This document shows, piece by piece, positions 28,645-37,496 of a stretch of DNA of 64,000 nucleotides. The notes under the pieces were generated by a model. That model made no database searches and was not told the origin of the DNA. It saw only the letters and a program-made list of their open reading frames with translations. The position numbers were made by a program, and so were the translations under genes. Within the stretch, counting starts at the first letter, position 1. Every line of letters starts with the position of its first letter. Source of the DNA: Archaeoglobus neptunius (GTDB lineage: Archaea; Halobacteriota; Archaeoglobi; Archaeoglobales; Archaeoglobaceae); contig NZ_JAEKIW010000004.1 in NCBI RefSeq assembly GCF_016757965.1, forward strand, positions 62,001-126,000, read 5' to 3'.

Positions 28645-30084
28645 TCAGGAAATTTTGGTGGCTATACAGTGCAGGCATTTTGCCGGCTGGACGTGTGCAG
28701 TAGCACAGTTCTTGCACAGACTAACTGGAGCAAAGGGCTTTTCGGGGTTAAGAGCAACTGCATTCACCAGCACTGCAATGCTTACCGGTTCTGGAGCGAG
28801 CAGACAAGGCATATCTGCGAACTTCATCAATGTGGCGAACTTCGTTGTTATTGCACAGAAGGGGTATGCGTATAACTCGCCATGCTGCAGCATAGATGTC
28901 TCGTAGTCGCGGAAATCCGGTTCGATACCACCTATTTTCCATCCTCTATCAGCCAGACGCTGTCCGCGAAAGGCAAAATCAAGCAGGTCGTTTACATGCA
29001 GCTCGTTGACAACACTTCTATCAAACTGTCTCAGCATGATGTGGTTGTAAAATCTCTCTGTAAAGAACCTTGCAAGCATCTCCGCAGTGATGCCCTCATC
29101 CCATAGCATTCTGTAGATCAGGAGAGAGGACAGGCCAGTTGCGTAGTAGGATATGTCAAAGATGCTCCTCATTCCATCAGCATTCAGATTTCTCATAAGG
29201 AATGCCAGATGAACGCGGAGCAGCTCCATATTGATTTCGTCCCTGCAGATGCTGTAATACTGCCATCCGATATGGTGGCCGACATCGCCAACGTGTGTTG
29301 GCAGCATCACCACATTGGCAATATGCACGTCTTCAATCGACATTTTGACGATATCAAACATTTTTTCCCTGTACAGTCTCATATACTCCGCAGGGTCAAA
29401 GGATGAGAATCCGTGTGTCCTCATTATGTCTACCTGCAGTTTTACGGGTTCAAGCAGCATTCTTTGCATCTGAGCTTTTTCTGCGTTTATGGCCTTCAAA
29501 AAATTGCCTGTATCCCTGAACACCCTCAGAAAAGTGTCACCGAATATGTAGGAGGTGTTCAGTCCCCACGATTTTGAGGCAAGTATGGCCAGAATGTAAT
29601 CATCTGTATCCATTTTCTCTGCGATTTTGGCCAGAACAGAAAAGGTTGAGCCTGGAATGGCTGCAAAATCTTTTGCAGAGGTCACGCCGTAAAAACCATT
29701 GGCAATCCTCATCGCTTCCAGAGCTATAAGATCGTCACTCTCGTTAATTGTTTTCGCAAAAGTCTCGGCAGCTTCTCTGAAGGAGCTATCAAGATCGTAG
29801 AGAATTTCAACGACCACCGGTGTTTGCATCCACTCCATAAATGCTGACTCGAAGGGTTTTATACTTTCTGTCAGTTTTCTGAGTATTCCGTAGTGGTTCA
29901 GAACGCTCATCCTGTAAAGGTCCAGCGCCTCTCCACTCTGCCATTCCTTTACCTTTAACTCTTTAACCAAATTCACGAAGTTCTCGCAGTGAGGTATTTT
30001 GAAGTCTTCAAATCTGTACCTCTCTATTGTTCTCACGATTGTTTTCTGCATCTCTAAGGCCTCGTTGAGTACCTCACGTATCAT
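28645..30084 (-). CDS. DUF2193 family protein
   Basis: 479 residues of the DUF2193 family, known mainly from methanogens. Recognised stretches: RMSVLNHYGILRKLTESIKP, QTPVVVEILYDLDSSF, RIANGFYGVTSAKDFAAIPG, THVGDVGHHIGWQYY and YAYPFCAITTKFATLMKFAD. The end has two CxxC pairs (CKNCATAH...CLHC), possibly a metal site. Its ATG overlaps the mtrH stop, so the two are co-translated. The function is unknown; context suggests a role in methyl transfer to tetrahydromethanopterin. Confidence 0.85.
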   Translation of the reverse strand: MIREVLNEALEMQKTIVRTIERYRFEDFKIPHCENFVNLVKELKVKEWQSGEALDLYRMSVLNHYGILRKLTESIKPFESAFMEWMQTPVVVEILYDLDSSFREAAETFAKTINESDDLIALEAMRIANGFYGVTSAKDFAAIPGSTFSVLAKIAEKMDTDDYILAILASKSWGLNTSYIFGDTFLRVFRDTGNFLKAINAEKAQMQRMLLEPVKLQVDIMRTHGFSSFDPAEYMRLYREKMFDIVKMSIEDVHIANVVMLPTHVGDVGHHIGWQYYSICRDEINMELLRVHLAFLMRNLNADGMRSIFDISYYATGLSSLLIYRMLWDEGITAEMLARFFTERFYNHIMLRQFDRSVVNELHVNDLLDFAFRGQRLADRGWKIGGIEPDFRDYETSMLQHGELYAYPFCAITTKFATLMKFADMPCLLAPEPVSIAVLVNAVALNPEKPFAPVSLCKNCATAHVQPAKCLHCIATKIS

Positions 30085-30896
30085 CTCGATATCACCCTGT
30101 GAAGTGGTACGCTTAAACCGGTCTTAACTTCTTCGATTATGGAAGCACTCTCAAAGGCAACATCACAGCGTTCAATCGGCCCGTAGAATAGGAAGTCGCT
30201 GAACAACTGGGCGACGGAATCAACGCTGCTGACGAGAACCTTGGTGTCAAGTTCTTTTTTCAGGTATTCCGCCATGTAGTACGACACGTTTGCAGGTCCA
30301 CATCCTGCCGGATAATCATACGCTGACTTGACCACCAGGAGCGTCTCTATAACCTCTCCGAGACTCTTTATGTCTGTAGGGACGACATCAATTAAGAGTT
30401 CACGTATTCCCAGCTTTTTAGCTCTGGTTATCAGCCCTTCTCTCTTTGCATCACCAGAAAGCAGCGTGAACCGTCTTGGGGGAGTTGTGTAGGATGGATC
30501 GTAGCAGAAAATAATTGCTTTGCTAACTCCCACCTCCTTTACGAGTTTCAGCTCATCTTTAGTATTCATCGTGCTGATGGAGTTGTAAATTATCCTGTCC
30601 ACGACTCCATGTTCTGAAGCATATCTCAACCCGGCAATCCGCGCATCCACGTATCCGTCCAGGATGAAGGGTTTATCGTAGTGATCCAGAATGAAATCCA
30701 GATATTTCACCATTGCCTCTCCGCTTTCCGCCACAACATCGAGGGTTGAAGGTATCTGATAGGCATCGGAAAGTTCCTCCTGTCTGTTTATAAGATATTC
30801 TGCCCGGGCAGCGTCAAAAACTCCTTTTTCAGGGTCCTCAACCACCGAGTGCCTCGAATAGAATATGCTGCCTATGAGAAATGTTTTGTCTTTCAT
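30081..30896 (-). CDS. mtrH: Tetrahydromethanopterin S-methyltransferase subunit H homologue (MtrH)
   Basis: 271 residues from ATG at 30896 (MKDKTFLIGSIFYSRH). An in-frame extension to 31004 passes through a TATA element (TAAAGTTTAT, 30920-30931), so the shorter leaderless start is chosen. MtrH carries the methyl-tetrahydromethanopterin binding site in the methanogen Mtr complex. IGSIFYSRHSVVEDPEKGVF, DVVAESGEAMVKYL and CGPANVSYYMAEYL are typical. No mtrA-G genes are present. It lacks about 25-30 N-terminal residues of methanogen MtrH. Confidence 0.88.
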   Translation of the reverse strand: MKDKTFLIGSIFYSRHSVVEDPEKGVFDAARAEYLINRQEELSDAYQIPSTLDVVAESGEAMVKYLDFILDHYDKPFILDGYVDARIAGLRYASEHGVVDRIIYNSISTMNTKDELKLVKEVGVSKAIIFCYDPSYTTPPRRFTLLSGDAKREGLITRAKKLGIRELLIDVVPTDIKSLGEVIETLLVVKSAYDYPAGCGPANVSYYMAEYLKKELDTKVLVSSVDSVAQLFSDFLFYGPIERCDVAFESASIIEEVKTGLSVPLHRVISR

Positions 30897-30996
30897 ATGT
30901 CTGGTTTGAAGACAAGTAAAATAAACTTTATTTTGCATCTTCGGAACTGGATTACCGTAGTAGCCTTTAATAATTGGAGGGTTCAAGGGGTAAATT

Positions 30997-31047
30997 GTGA
31001 CCATCTATGCGTTTGCAGAATTTGAGGAACGGGGAAATAGAACGAAC
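30997..31047 (+). repeat. 51-bp repeat copy 1
   Basis: Matches 48363-48413 at 47 of 51 bases; all four differences are A here and G there. Here it encodes, on the minus strand, the last 14 codons of the membrane protein gene. Confidence 0.9.
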
Positions 31048-31424
31048 ATGTTGACCACGAATATAGCGGCAAAAATGGCAAAGAGTCTACCCAGATCAAG
31101 ATTGAGGTCTGTGTTCCAGAGTATGACGAGAGTGTTGTTGATGACAACCAGAATGTAGAAGGATAGCAGGGTGGAGTAGCTCGCAAACTTCAGTCGTACG
31201 TCCGCAACTTTCTCAATCGCAAGAACTGTGAGGATGGCGAACACAAGCTTTACAGCGTAGATGGGATAACCAATTACTGGAGCCAGGATCTCGTTACTCT
31301 CGTATCCGATTCCGCTACCTATTACGTACTCTGTGGTGAGCACATCTGCCATACAGAGAGCAACAACTACAAATCCAAGCCACATAGAGTATGGTTGATC
31401 AAATAAAAAATAAATTTTTTTCAT
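31005..31424 (-). CDS. Small membrane protein, DUF5658-like, with acquired C-terminus
   Basis: 139 residues with four predicted membrane helices. MADVLTTEYVIGSGIGYESN followed by a Pro-rich turn and a later NNTLVILWN resembles the DUF5658 pattern. The last 14 residues (MFVLFPRSSNSANA) are encoded by a DNA repeat shared with the start of the asparagine-synthase-like gene at 48.3 kb, so the natural C-terminus was probably replaced. Confidence 0.65.
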   Translation of the reverse strand: MKKIYFLFDQPYSMWLGFVVVALCMADVLTTEYVIGSGIGYESNEILAPVIGYPIYAVKLVFAILTVLAIEKVADVRLKFASYSTLLSFYILVVINNTLVILWNTDLNLDLGRLFAIFAAIFVVNMFVLFPRSSNSANA

Positions 31425-31507
31425 AAATATGTATTTCTACAAATGTGATTTCCCTTATGTGATTGCAAAATTCAGAGTATTTGTTTTAGTGGTAGCGGTC
31501 AGCAAAC

Positions 31508-31515
31508 TTTATAAA
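31508..31515 (+). promoter_or_regulatory. TATA box of the btuD-chlID operon
   Basis: TTTATAAA lies 33 bases before an ATG at 31541 and about 150 before the ABC ATPase start. Confidence 0.6.
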
Positions 31516-31540
31516 TCCAAAAAGATTTACTAGCTGTAAA

Positions 31541-31672
31541 ATGAATTTGATGGAATTCGTAATTTGCAATACGAAAGTTCTGCCTGCGAAAGCAGTCTTG
31601 GAGACCTCTTTTTTCCGTAAGTCCGCATTAAATTTCCTGCCCGCTCCGGTGGAGGTGGTAGTATTCCCCTGA
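31541..31672 (+). CDS. Short leader ORF, 43 aa
   Basis: Reads MNLMEFVICNTKVLPAKAVL and ends EVVVFP. It begins one leaderless distance after a good TATA box and ends overlapping the start of the ABC ATPase frame, and its last codons include that gene's ribosome site (GGAGGTG). No family is recognised. It may be a coupling or leader peptide, or chance. Confidence 0.4.
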   Translation: MNLMEFVICNTKVLPAKAVLETSFFRKSALNFLPAPVEVVVFP

Positions 31673-32802
31673 AAACCAGAGGTCTCTCGGTAGGATACTC
31701 ATCCCCAATACTGAGAGATCTCAATTTGAAGATAGAGAAGGGAGAAGTACTCGGAATTCTCGGTCCGAATGGATGTGGAAAGTCCACACTGCTAAAGACG
31801 CTTGCAGACATCCTGAAACCAATAGTGGGAGCGGTATTGATTGACGAAAAAGAAGTTTCCGGTATGAGTTCATCCGAGCTTGCGAAAAAGATGTCGGTTA
31901 TGTTTACCGAGAGGGGAGATCTGGGATTTCTAACGGCGTTTGACGTCGTTGCATTGGGGAGGTATCCGTACTTAGATCACTTCGGAAGGCTGAGCGATAG
32001 AGATGCTGAAATCATTATGGATTGTCTGAAAATCGTGAATGCCGAGCATCTTGCAAAAAGGTTCTTTTTTGAGATGAGTGATGGGGAAAAACAGAAGATA
32101 CTGATTGCGAGGGCTCTTGCTCAGGAGCCGGAAATTATGCTGCTGGACGAACCAACGAGCTTTCTCGATGCTCGACACAAGATTGAGATTATGCTTCTTT
32201 TGAGAAGAATAGCAATTGAGAAGGAAGTGTCCATCATTCTAACAACCCACGACATAGAGATGGCTTTGAGAATATGCGATAGAGTTGTACTTGTGGGCAA
32301 CGGTAGAGTGGTATACGAAGGAATCCCGGAAGAGGTTCTCACAGCGGAAAATCTCAGCAGTGTTTATGGTTTTAACACTGCTCACTTCGATGCAGCCATA
32401 GGATCTTTCGAGATAAAGAACGCCAACAACACCAGGTTACATATAGTGTGCGGAGCGGGGACGGGTGCAAAGCTGATGAGGTTTCTGGTTAAAAAGGGTA
32501 TCGGATTTACCGCCGGGGTTTTGCATGAAAACGATATCGATTGCGTCATCGCAAGATCTGTTGCTAAGGAGGTTGTGGTTGAGAAGCCATTTGAACCCAT
32601 AAGCTACAATACTTTTAAAAAAGCCGTTGAACTCGCTGAAGGGAGAATAATTGTGGACACGGCATTTCCGGTTGGGGAATTTAATGAGAGGAATTTTGAA
32701 TTGTTTGAGGTCGGAAGCAAGGTTTTGACCTTCAGAAGAAATTTGAAGAAGTTCCGTAGGGTGAGATGCTTTGACGACGTTCTACGGGAGGTGATGAAGT
32801 GA
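31663..32802 (+). CDS. btuD: ABC transporter ATPase, BtuD/FepC type, with C-terminal extra domain
   Basis: About 379 residues. Homology begins at [20 protein letters not shown], upstream of the first ATG/GTG/TTG candidate (TTG at 31726), and the only fitting start after GGAGGTG (31651-31657) is ATT at 31663; CTG at 31669 is an alternative. Walker [10 protein letters not shown] near 33, signature [10 protein letters not shown] and Walker [11 protein letters not shown] are complete. A domain of about 120 residues after 255 ([37 protein letters not shown]) is known from archaeal B12/metal-complex ATPases; its role is unknown. It pairs with the BtuC and BtuF genes on the opposite strand. Confidence 0.88.
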   Translation: MPLKTRGLSVGYSSPILRDLNLKIEKGEVLGILGPNGCGKSTLLKTLADILKPIVGAVLIDEKEVSGMSSSELAKKMSVMFTERGDLGFLTAFDVVALGRYPYLDHFGRLSDRDAEIIMDCLKIVNAEHLAKRFFFEMSDGEKQKILIARALAQEPEIMLLDEPTSFLDARHKIEIMLLLRRIAIEKEVSIILTTHDIEMALRICDRVVLVGNGRVVYEGIPEEVLTAENLSSVYGFNTAHFDAAIGSFEIKNANNTRLHIVCGAGTGAKLMRFLVKKGIGFTAGVLHENDIDCVIARSVAKEVVVEKPFEPISYNTFKKAVELAEGRIIVDTAFPVGEFNERNFELFEVGSKVLTFRRNLKKFRRVRCFDDVLREVMK

Positions 32803-34646
32803 TATATCCTTTCACGGCAATAGTTGGGCAGGAGAAAATGAGGAAAGCTTTGATTTTGAATGCAGTGAATCCAAAGATAGGCGGAGTTCTGCTCAGGGGC
32901 GACAAAGGAACCGGAAAGTCAACTGCTGTGAGAGCTTTAGCAGACGTTTTGCCGGAAATTGAAGTATCCGACTGTACCTTCAATTGTTCGGTAGATGCAC
33001 TCTGTGGTGAATGTAGAAAGAAGTTCGTGAACGGGGGTCTGAAATTTGTCAGGAAAAAAATGAAGATAGTCGAACTGCCGATTTCGTCCACTGAGGATAG
33101 AGTTGTTGGGACTCTTGACTTTGAAAAGGCTCTTAAGGAGGGGATAAAAGCTCTCCAACCGGGGATCTTGGCAGAGGCGAACAATAACGTCCTTTACATA
33201 GATGAGGTAAATCTGCTGGACGACCACATCGTTGATACTCTGCTGGATGTTGCGGCAAGCGGATGGAACGTTATCGAGAGGGAAGGTATCTCTTTCAAAC
33301 ATCCGTCAAGGTTCATCTTAGTCGGTACGATGAATCCCGAAGAGGGGGAACTCAGACCCCAGCTCCTTGACAGATTTGGTATGGTTGTAGACGTGGATGC
33401 GATAACTGATGCCAAACTCAGGGCGGAAGTTTTAAGGCGTGTAGAAGAATTCTCCGAAAATCCAGAAGCCTTTTATAAAAAATTTGAGGCCGATCAGAGA
33501 AAGCTGCAAAGGAGGATAAGTATTGCGAGGGGCATTATCAATGAAGTCGCAGTACCGGAGGATATAATCGATGTCGTCGCGAAACTTTGCAGCGAACTTG
33601 GAATAAAAACGCATAGAGCGGACATAACGACTGTAAGGGCGGCAAGGGCACTGGCAGCTTTTAACGGGCGGAGGATTGTGACTGTAATGGATGTTATGGA
33701 GGTTATTGAACTGACCCTGCCCCACAGAATTAAAACAAAACCCTTCGAGGAACCGGAGTTGGATTTTGACAGGGTTGAAAAGATGCTGAAAAGTTTCACG
33801 GAAATGGATGTGGTGGAGGAAGATGGAGAGAAGGTTGAGGGGCAAAAAAAGTTTGCAGATAGCCAAGAGATTGATAAAGCTCGGTTACCGAAAATGGATT
33901 TTAAGGTGAACGTAAATGGTATCAAAGGGAGGAGGGTTAAGTCACGGACCGACTATGGAAAGTTCGTCGATTTCCGGGTGAAGGGGAAAGATATAGCTAT
34001 TTCTGCAACCGTAAGGGCTGCGTTGGGTAGAGGTGCAAGGGTTCCGGATGAAAGAGACTACAGGTACAAGATGTGTTCGGGGAGAGTGGCCTCGACGATA
34101 GCGGTTGTTGTTGATGCGAGCGGTTCCATGGCGTCGATGAAAAGGATGAGTGTGGCTAAAGGACTGGTTTTGAAACTGTTACAAGATGCCTACGTTAATA
34201 AAGACAGGGTCTCGATGGTGGTTTTCAGAGATTCCACAGCGGAAGTCGTCGTGCCTCCCACCTCGTCGCCCCACTTTGCCATAAGCAAAATTGCAGAAAT
34301 GAAAACAGGAGGGAAAACCCCACTTACGGCCGGGTTGATCAAAGCGAGGGACGTGCTCAGGGCGGAGATGAAAAAGGGGTATGTACCTATAATGGTGCTG
34401 ATAACGGATGGCAGAGCAAATGTTGCCTTTAGCAGAGATATCGAGAGGGAGATAGAGAAGGTATGCGAGTCAATACTGCGGGATAGGATCCTAACCGTAG
34501 TTTTTGATGCTGATGACTACGTCTCGTTGGGTTATTCAAAGGAGATAAGCGAGATGACGGGTGGGCTTTATTACAGACTTAGTGATTTCAGCGAAGGGAG
34601 AGTATTTGAGATAGTTGATGGTGTTAGACGATCCTTCTCCTCCTGA
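32799..34646 (+). CDS. Fused ChlI-ChlD-type chelatase subunit (AAA+ and VWA)
   Basis: 615 residues from GTG at 32799, overlapping the btuD stop (GTGA). The AAA+ part has Walker [18 protein letters not shown] near 32, a BchI-type Cys set [17 protein letters not shown], and [20 protein letters not shown]. The C-terminal VWA domain has a complete metal site ([14 protein letters not shown] near 435, [18 protein letters not shown]). These are the motor and adaptor parts that drive metal insertion by CobN/ChlH-type subunits, and cobN lies nearby. The end overlaps the convergent btuC gene by 23 bases. Confidence 0.93.
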   Translation: MIYPFTAIVGQEKMRKALILNAVNPKIGGVLLRGDKGTGKSTAVRALADVLPEIEVSDCTFNCSVDALCGECRKKFVNGGLKFVRKKMKIVELPISSTEDRVVGTLDFEKALKEGIKALQPGILAEANNNVLYIDEVNLLDDHIVDTLLDVAASGWNVIEREGISFKHPSRFILVGTMNPEEGELRPQLLDRFGMVVDVDAITDAKLRAEVLRRVEEFSENPEAFYKKFEADQRKLQRRISIARGIINEVAVPEDIIDVVAKLCSELGIKTHRADITTVRAARALAAFNGRRIVTVMDVMEVIELTLPHRIKTKPFEEPELDFDRVEKMLKSFTEMDVVEEDGEKVEGQKKFADSQEIDKARLPKMDFKVNVNGIKGRRVKSRTDYGKFVDFRVKGKDIAISATVRAALGRGARVPDERDYRYKMCSGRVASTIAVVVDASGSMASMKRMSVAKGLVLKLLQDAYVNKDRVSMVVFRDSTAEVVVPPTSSPHFAISKIAEMKTGGKTPLTAGLIKARDVLRAEMKKGYVPIMVLITDGRANVAFSRDIEREIEKVCESILRDRILTVVFDADDYVSLGYSKEISEMTGGLYYRLSDFSEGRVFEIVDGVRRSFSS

Positions 34647-35613
34647 TCACCAGCGAGATTACAATTGGGGCTCCAAAAAGAGATGTCGCAACACTTACAG
34701 GTATCTCGACGGGAGCGACAATCGTTCTGGAAACTATGTCGCACACAACCGTTATTGTGGCGCCGCAGAGTGCTACCGCCGGGATCAGGACTCTGTGATC
34801 TGAGGTCTTCAGAATCAAACGGGTTATGTGTGGGGTTGCCAGACCTACGAATGCTACTATCCCGGCAAAAGCCGTTACCAGAGCTGTAATAAAGCTTGAC
34901 ACCAGAATTATCATAAACCTTACGAATCTGACGTTCACGCCCATCGATTTGGCGTACTCTTCACCCATAATCAAGGCGTTCAGCGGTTTTGCAAGGAGAA
35001 CTGAAAGTACGAATGTGGATAGCGTTGTGCTGATTATAACGGGCAGGTCATCAAGGGTTATACCGGAAAAACTTCCGAAAGTCCAAAGCACAAACTGGTG
35101 AACGGCTTCGCTTTCAGCAAAGGTTATCAATATCTTCTCCACTGCCCCAAATACAAAACTTAGCATAAGTCCGATTATGAGAAGGGATACGGAACTCCTT
35201 ACCTTGGTTGCAATAGACAGGATTATAATGATTGCTGCAATGGAACCAATTAATGCCGATCCAACAAGCCCGTAATAGCCGATTCCAATTTGAGAGAGGA
35301 CGTAAAGGGCGACACCGAGAGATGCAGCCGATGATATTCCGAGCACGTACGGTCCGGCCAGTGGATTTCTAAAATATGTTTGCAGAAGAAGCCCGCTTAA
35401 CGCTAAAGCAGCACCCCCAAAGTAGGCTCCGATCGTTCTTGGCAGCCTTACGTTGAGTATTATGTAATCCTTTATATCGCCTTTACCCTTACCGGTTAGT
35501 GTGTTCAGAACGTCTTTAATCCCAATATTTGCTGAACCAACAGCTATACCAGCAAAAACGGAAACGAGAGATAGGAAAATCAGGAGCAAAAGTGCGACTG
35601 CCGCCCTTCTCAT
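34624..35613 (-). CDS. btuC: ABC transporter permease, BtuC/FecD type
   Basis: 329 residues from ATG at 35613 ([17 protein letters not shown]), overlapping the substrate-binding protein stop as ATGA. About ten membrane helices. [23 protein letters not shown] and [22 protein letters not shown] are the family hallmark, followed by [19 protein letters not shown], which touches the ATPase. It imports cobalamin or iron/metal chelates. Confidence 0.93.
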   Translation of the reverse strand: MRRAAVALLLLIFLSLVSVFAGIAVGSANIGIKDVLNTLTGKGKGDIKDYIILNVRLPRTIGAYFGGAALALSGLLLQTYFRNPLAGPYVLGISSAASLGVALYVLSQIGIGYYGLVGSALIGSIAAIIIILSIATKVRSSVSLLIIGLMLSFVFGAVEKILITFAESEAVHQFVLWTFGSFSGITLDDLPVIISTTLSTFVLSVLLAKPLNALIMGEEYAKSMGVNVRFVRFMIILVSSFITALVTAFAGIVAFVGLATPHITRLILKTSDHRVLIPAVALCGATITVVCDIVSRTIVAPVEIPVSVATSLFGAPIVISLVIRRRRIV

Positions 35614-36686
35614 GTAAGTCTTATGAAAAATCTCGGTTTGTAACCCTGGAACTTGTCCGGATGGCACATTGCTGCGAGGTCTTTTACAATTACGTCCGGA
35701 TGAAGTATCCCCAGTTGCCAGTAGTCATCAGATATTCTGTAAATTCTCCCATCCCTAATCGCTTTTATTTCGGAGAGTCTGCTGTCGATCCTGAGCAGGT
35801 CTTCAATGCTTTTCACAGTGTATGAGGAATAGACAGCAACATCCGTATCGTTACCCTTAAGCAGCAGGTCTTCAAGTGTTATCTTGGCACTACCGCTACC
35901 GTTCAAATCTCTGAAAACGTAATCAGCCTTGGCATACTCAACAGCTTTTGCCACATAGCTGCCTCCTCTGGGAACGTAAACATTTCCTTTCCATATCGAA
36001 AACCAGAGGAGTTTCGGCCTCTCTGTATCGTTTATACTGCTGTAAATTTCCATTATGTTTTTCTCGATTTTGCTGAAGTATTCATTAGCCATCTCATCCC
36101 TATCTGTCAATGCTCCGAAGAACTTTACCCATTCAGCCCTGCCCAGCGGATCGGTCTCTTTCCATTCGCTATCGATGATGTACGGTATCTTAAGTTCCTC
36201 AAGCTTTCTCCTCACGTTTTCGTTGTACTCAGTAACGTAAATAACAACAAGATCCGGTTTTAGTTCGAGAATTTTTTCGTAATCAGGAGCGCTTGGCGTA
36301 CCGACGTCGGCAATTTTTCCCTTTTTCAACCTTTCTTCAATGTCTTTAAAGTACCATTTATACCTGCCACCCCACATAATACCTGAGATGCAATCGGTTG
36401 CATTTATCGCCTCAAGCTGTGCCACATGCGTGGACGACATCAAGATAATTCTTTTTACGGGGATCTTTATCGGAATACCTGCAACGTCCGGTTTTTTGTT
36501 TTTGTATAGAATATAATCTGTCCACTTCCCGTCGTATCTCACCCGCAGAATCTTGTAATCTTTGTGATACTCTATGTCGAAGTATTTGGCGTATTTTACA
36601 GTTTTTGCCGAGTGTTCGCTTACATGCTGAACACATCCGAGCACAGCCAAGGCTATTATTATGCCTGCCAATATTTTCGGATTCAT
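35610..36686 (-). CDS. btuF: Substrate-binding lipoprotein, BtuF/FepB type
   Basis: 358 residues from ATG at 36686 (MNPKILAGIIIALAVLGC). The lipobox LAVLGC marks lipid attachment. Two periplasmic-binding lobes are linked by a helix; IKIPVKRIILMSSTHVAQLE, AVDPEKI-like APDYEKILELKPDLVVIY and the C-terminal DVIVKDLAAMCHPDKF fit iron-complex/B12 binding proteins. A TATA box (36711-36720) sits 25-30 bases upstream, with an inverted repeat between, so the promoter is probably metal- or cofactor-controlled. Confidence 0.9.
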   Translation of the reverse strand: MNPKILAGIIIALAVLGCVQHVSEHSAKTVKYAKYFDIEYHKDYKILRVRYDGKWTDYILYKNKKPDVAGIPIKIPVKRIILMSSTHVAQLEAINATDCISGIMWGGRYKWYFKDIEERLKKGKIADVGTPSAPDYEKILELKPDLVVIYVTEYNENVRRKLEELKIPYIIDSEWKETDPLGRAEWVKFFGALTDRDEMANEYFSKIEKNIMEIYSSINDTERPKLLWFSIWKGNVYVPRGGSYVAKAVEYAKADYVFRDLNGSGSAKITLEDLLLKGNDTDVAVYSSYTVKSIEDLLRIDSRLSEIKAIRDGRIYRISDDYWQLGILHPDVIVKDLAAMCHPDKFQGYKPRFFIRLT

Positions 36687-36695
36687 TGACACAAT

Positions 36696-36711
36696 ATCAA
36701 ATGTATTTGAT
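36696..36711. promoter_or_regulatory. Operator-like inverted repeat at btuF promoter
   Basis: ATCAAAT-GT-ATTTGAT, perfect 7-bp arms, directly abutting the TATA box TTTATAAA on its downstream side. The same layout occurs before the pilin operon at 41897. Confidence 0.7.
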
Positions 36712-36729
36712 TTATAAATCCTTCGAACA

Positions 36730-37496
36730 TTAGTACCTCCTGAAGGGACAGCTTTCTGTTTCGATGTTGGCAAAGGCTAACGTGGGACAGGTAAACGATT
36801 CTGTACCGTCCGGAGCAACAAAAATAGCCTTTCCCTGCATTGCCGCACATTTGAGATTTAAAACCTCTTTAATGGTATTTTTGAATCTAAGCCCGTATCC
36901 GCAAGCTTCGCTGTACCGTATTGCACCCCGTATGAACGTCGTGTCCGGCAGAGAGATATTTCTACCTCTCCCCACTGGTTTAAAACGTCAAAACTTACAC
37001 TCTTCGCTCCGAAGGCATAGACCATGTCGATGAGGTCTCTGAGATACCTCTGGTTGTAAGGTGTAACGACGCATGTAATACCGTAATTGACGTTTTGACT
37101 TTTCAAGAGCATCATCGATCTCAGGACGTCTCTTGTCGATCCTTCTCCATTTGCGTATGGTCTGAGCCTGTCATTGATATTTGGAGGGGCATCGATACTC
37201 ACGGCTATCGAAACACCAAGCTCTGCAAGCTCCTCTATCTTTTCGCAGTCGAGAAGAGTTGCATTCGTCTGGAGCGAAAAATCGGCGTCGTACCTTTCAG
37301 CAAACCTTTTAATCAGTCTGTAGTTAAGCATGGGTTCACCGCCAGTGAACTGAACCTTGGTAATTCTGTCATTGTACCTTTCCATCACATTCTTGGCTGT
37401 GGAAAAATCCATATAGTCTCTCCGCTCACCGCCACCTGCGTAGCAGTAGATGCACCTCAGATTACAGTCCTGAGTAACGGCAAGGTACAAGATCAT
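36730..37496 (-). pseudogene. Radical SAM protein, frameshifted
   Basis: The N-terminal frame (ATG at 37496) has the radical SAM cluster DCNLRCIYCYAGGG and FTGGEPMLNYRLIKRFAE, and runs correctly to SVSFDVLNQW. The family motif VGRGRN and the rest (TTFIRGAIRYSEACGYGLRF, then four more Cys ending ESCPFRRY) are in another frame to 36730. Adding one C near 36975-36979 (AACCAG to AACCCAG) restores DVLNPVGRGRN. The additional Cys suggest a second iron-sulfur cluster. ATGA-coupled to cobN. Inactivation or a sequence error are both possible. Confidence 0.75.

Noticed and set aside
31005-31047. Attachment site for an integrated element
   Set aside because: The repeat lies in protein-coding sequence, no integrase is present and the 17 kb between the copies is mostly ordinary chromosomal genes.
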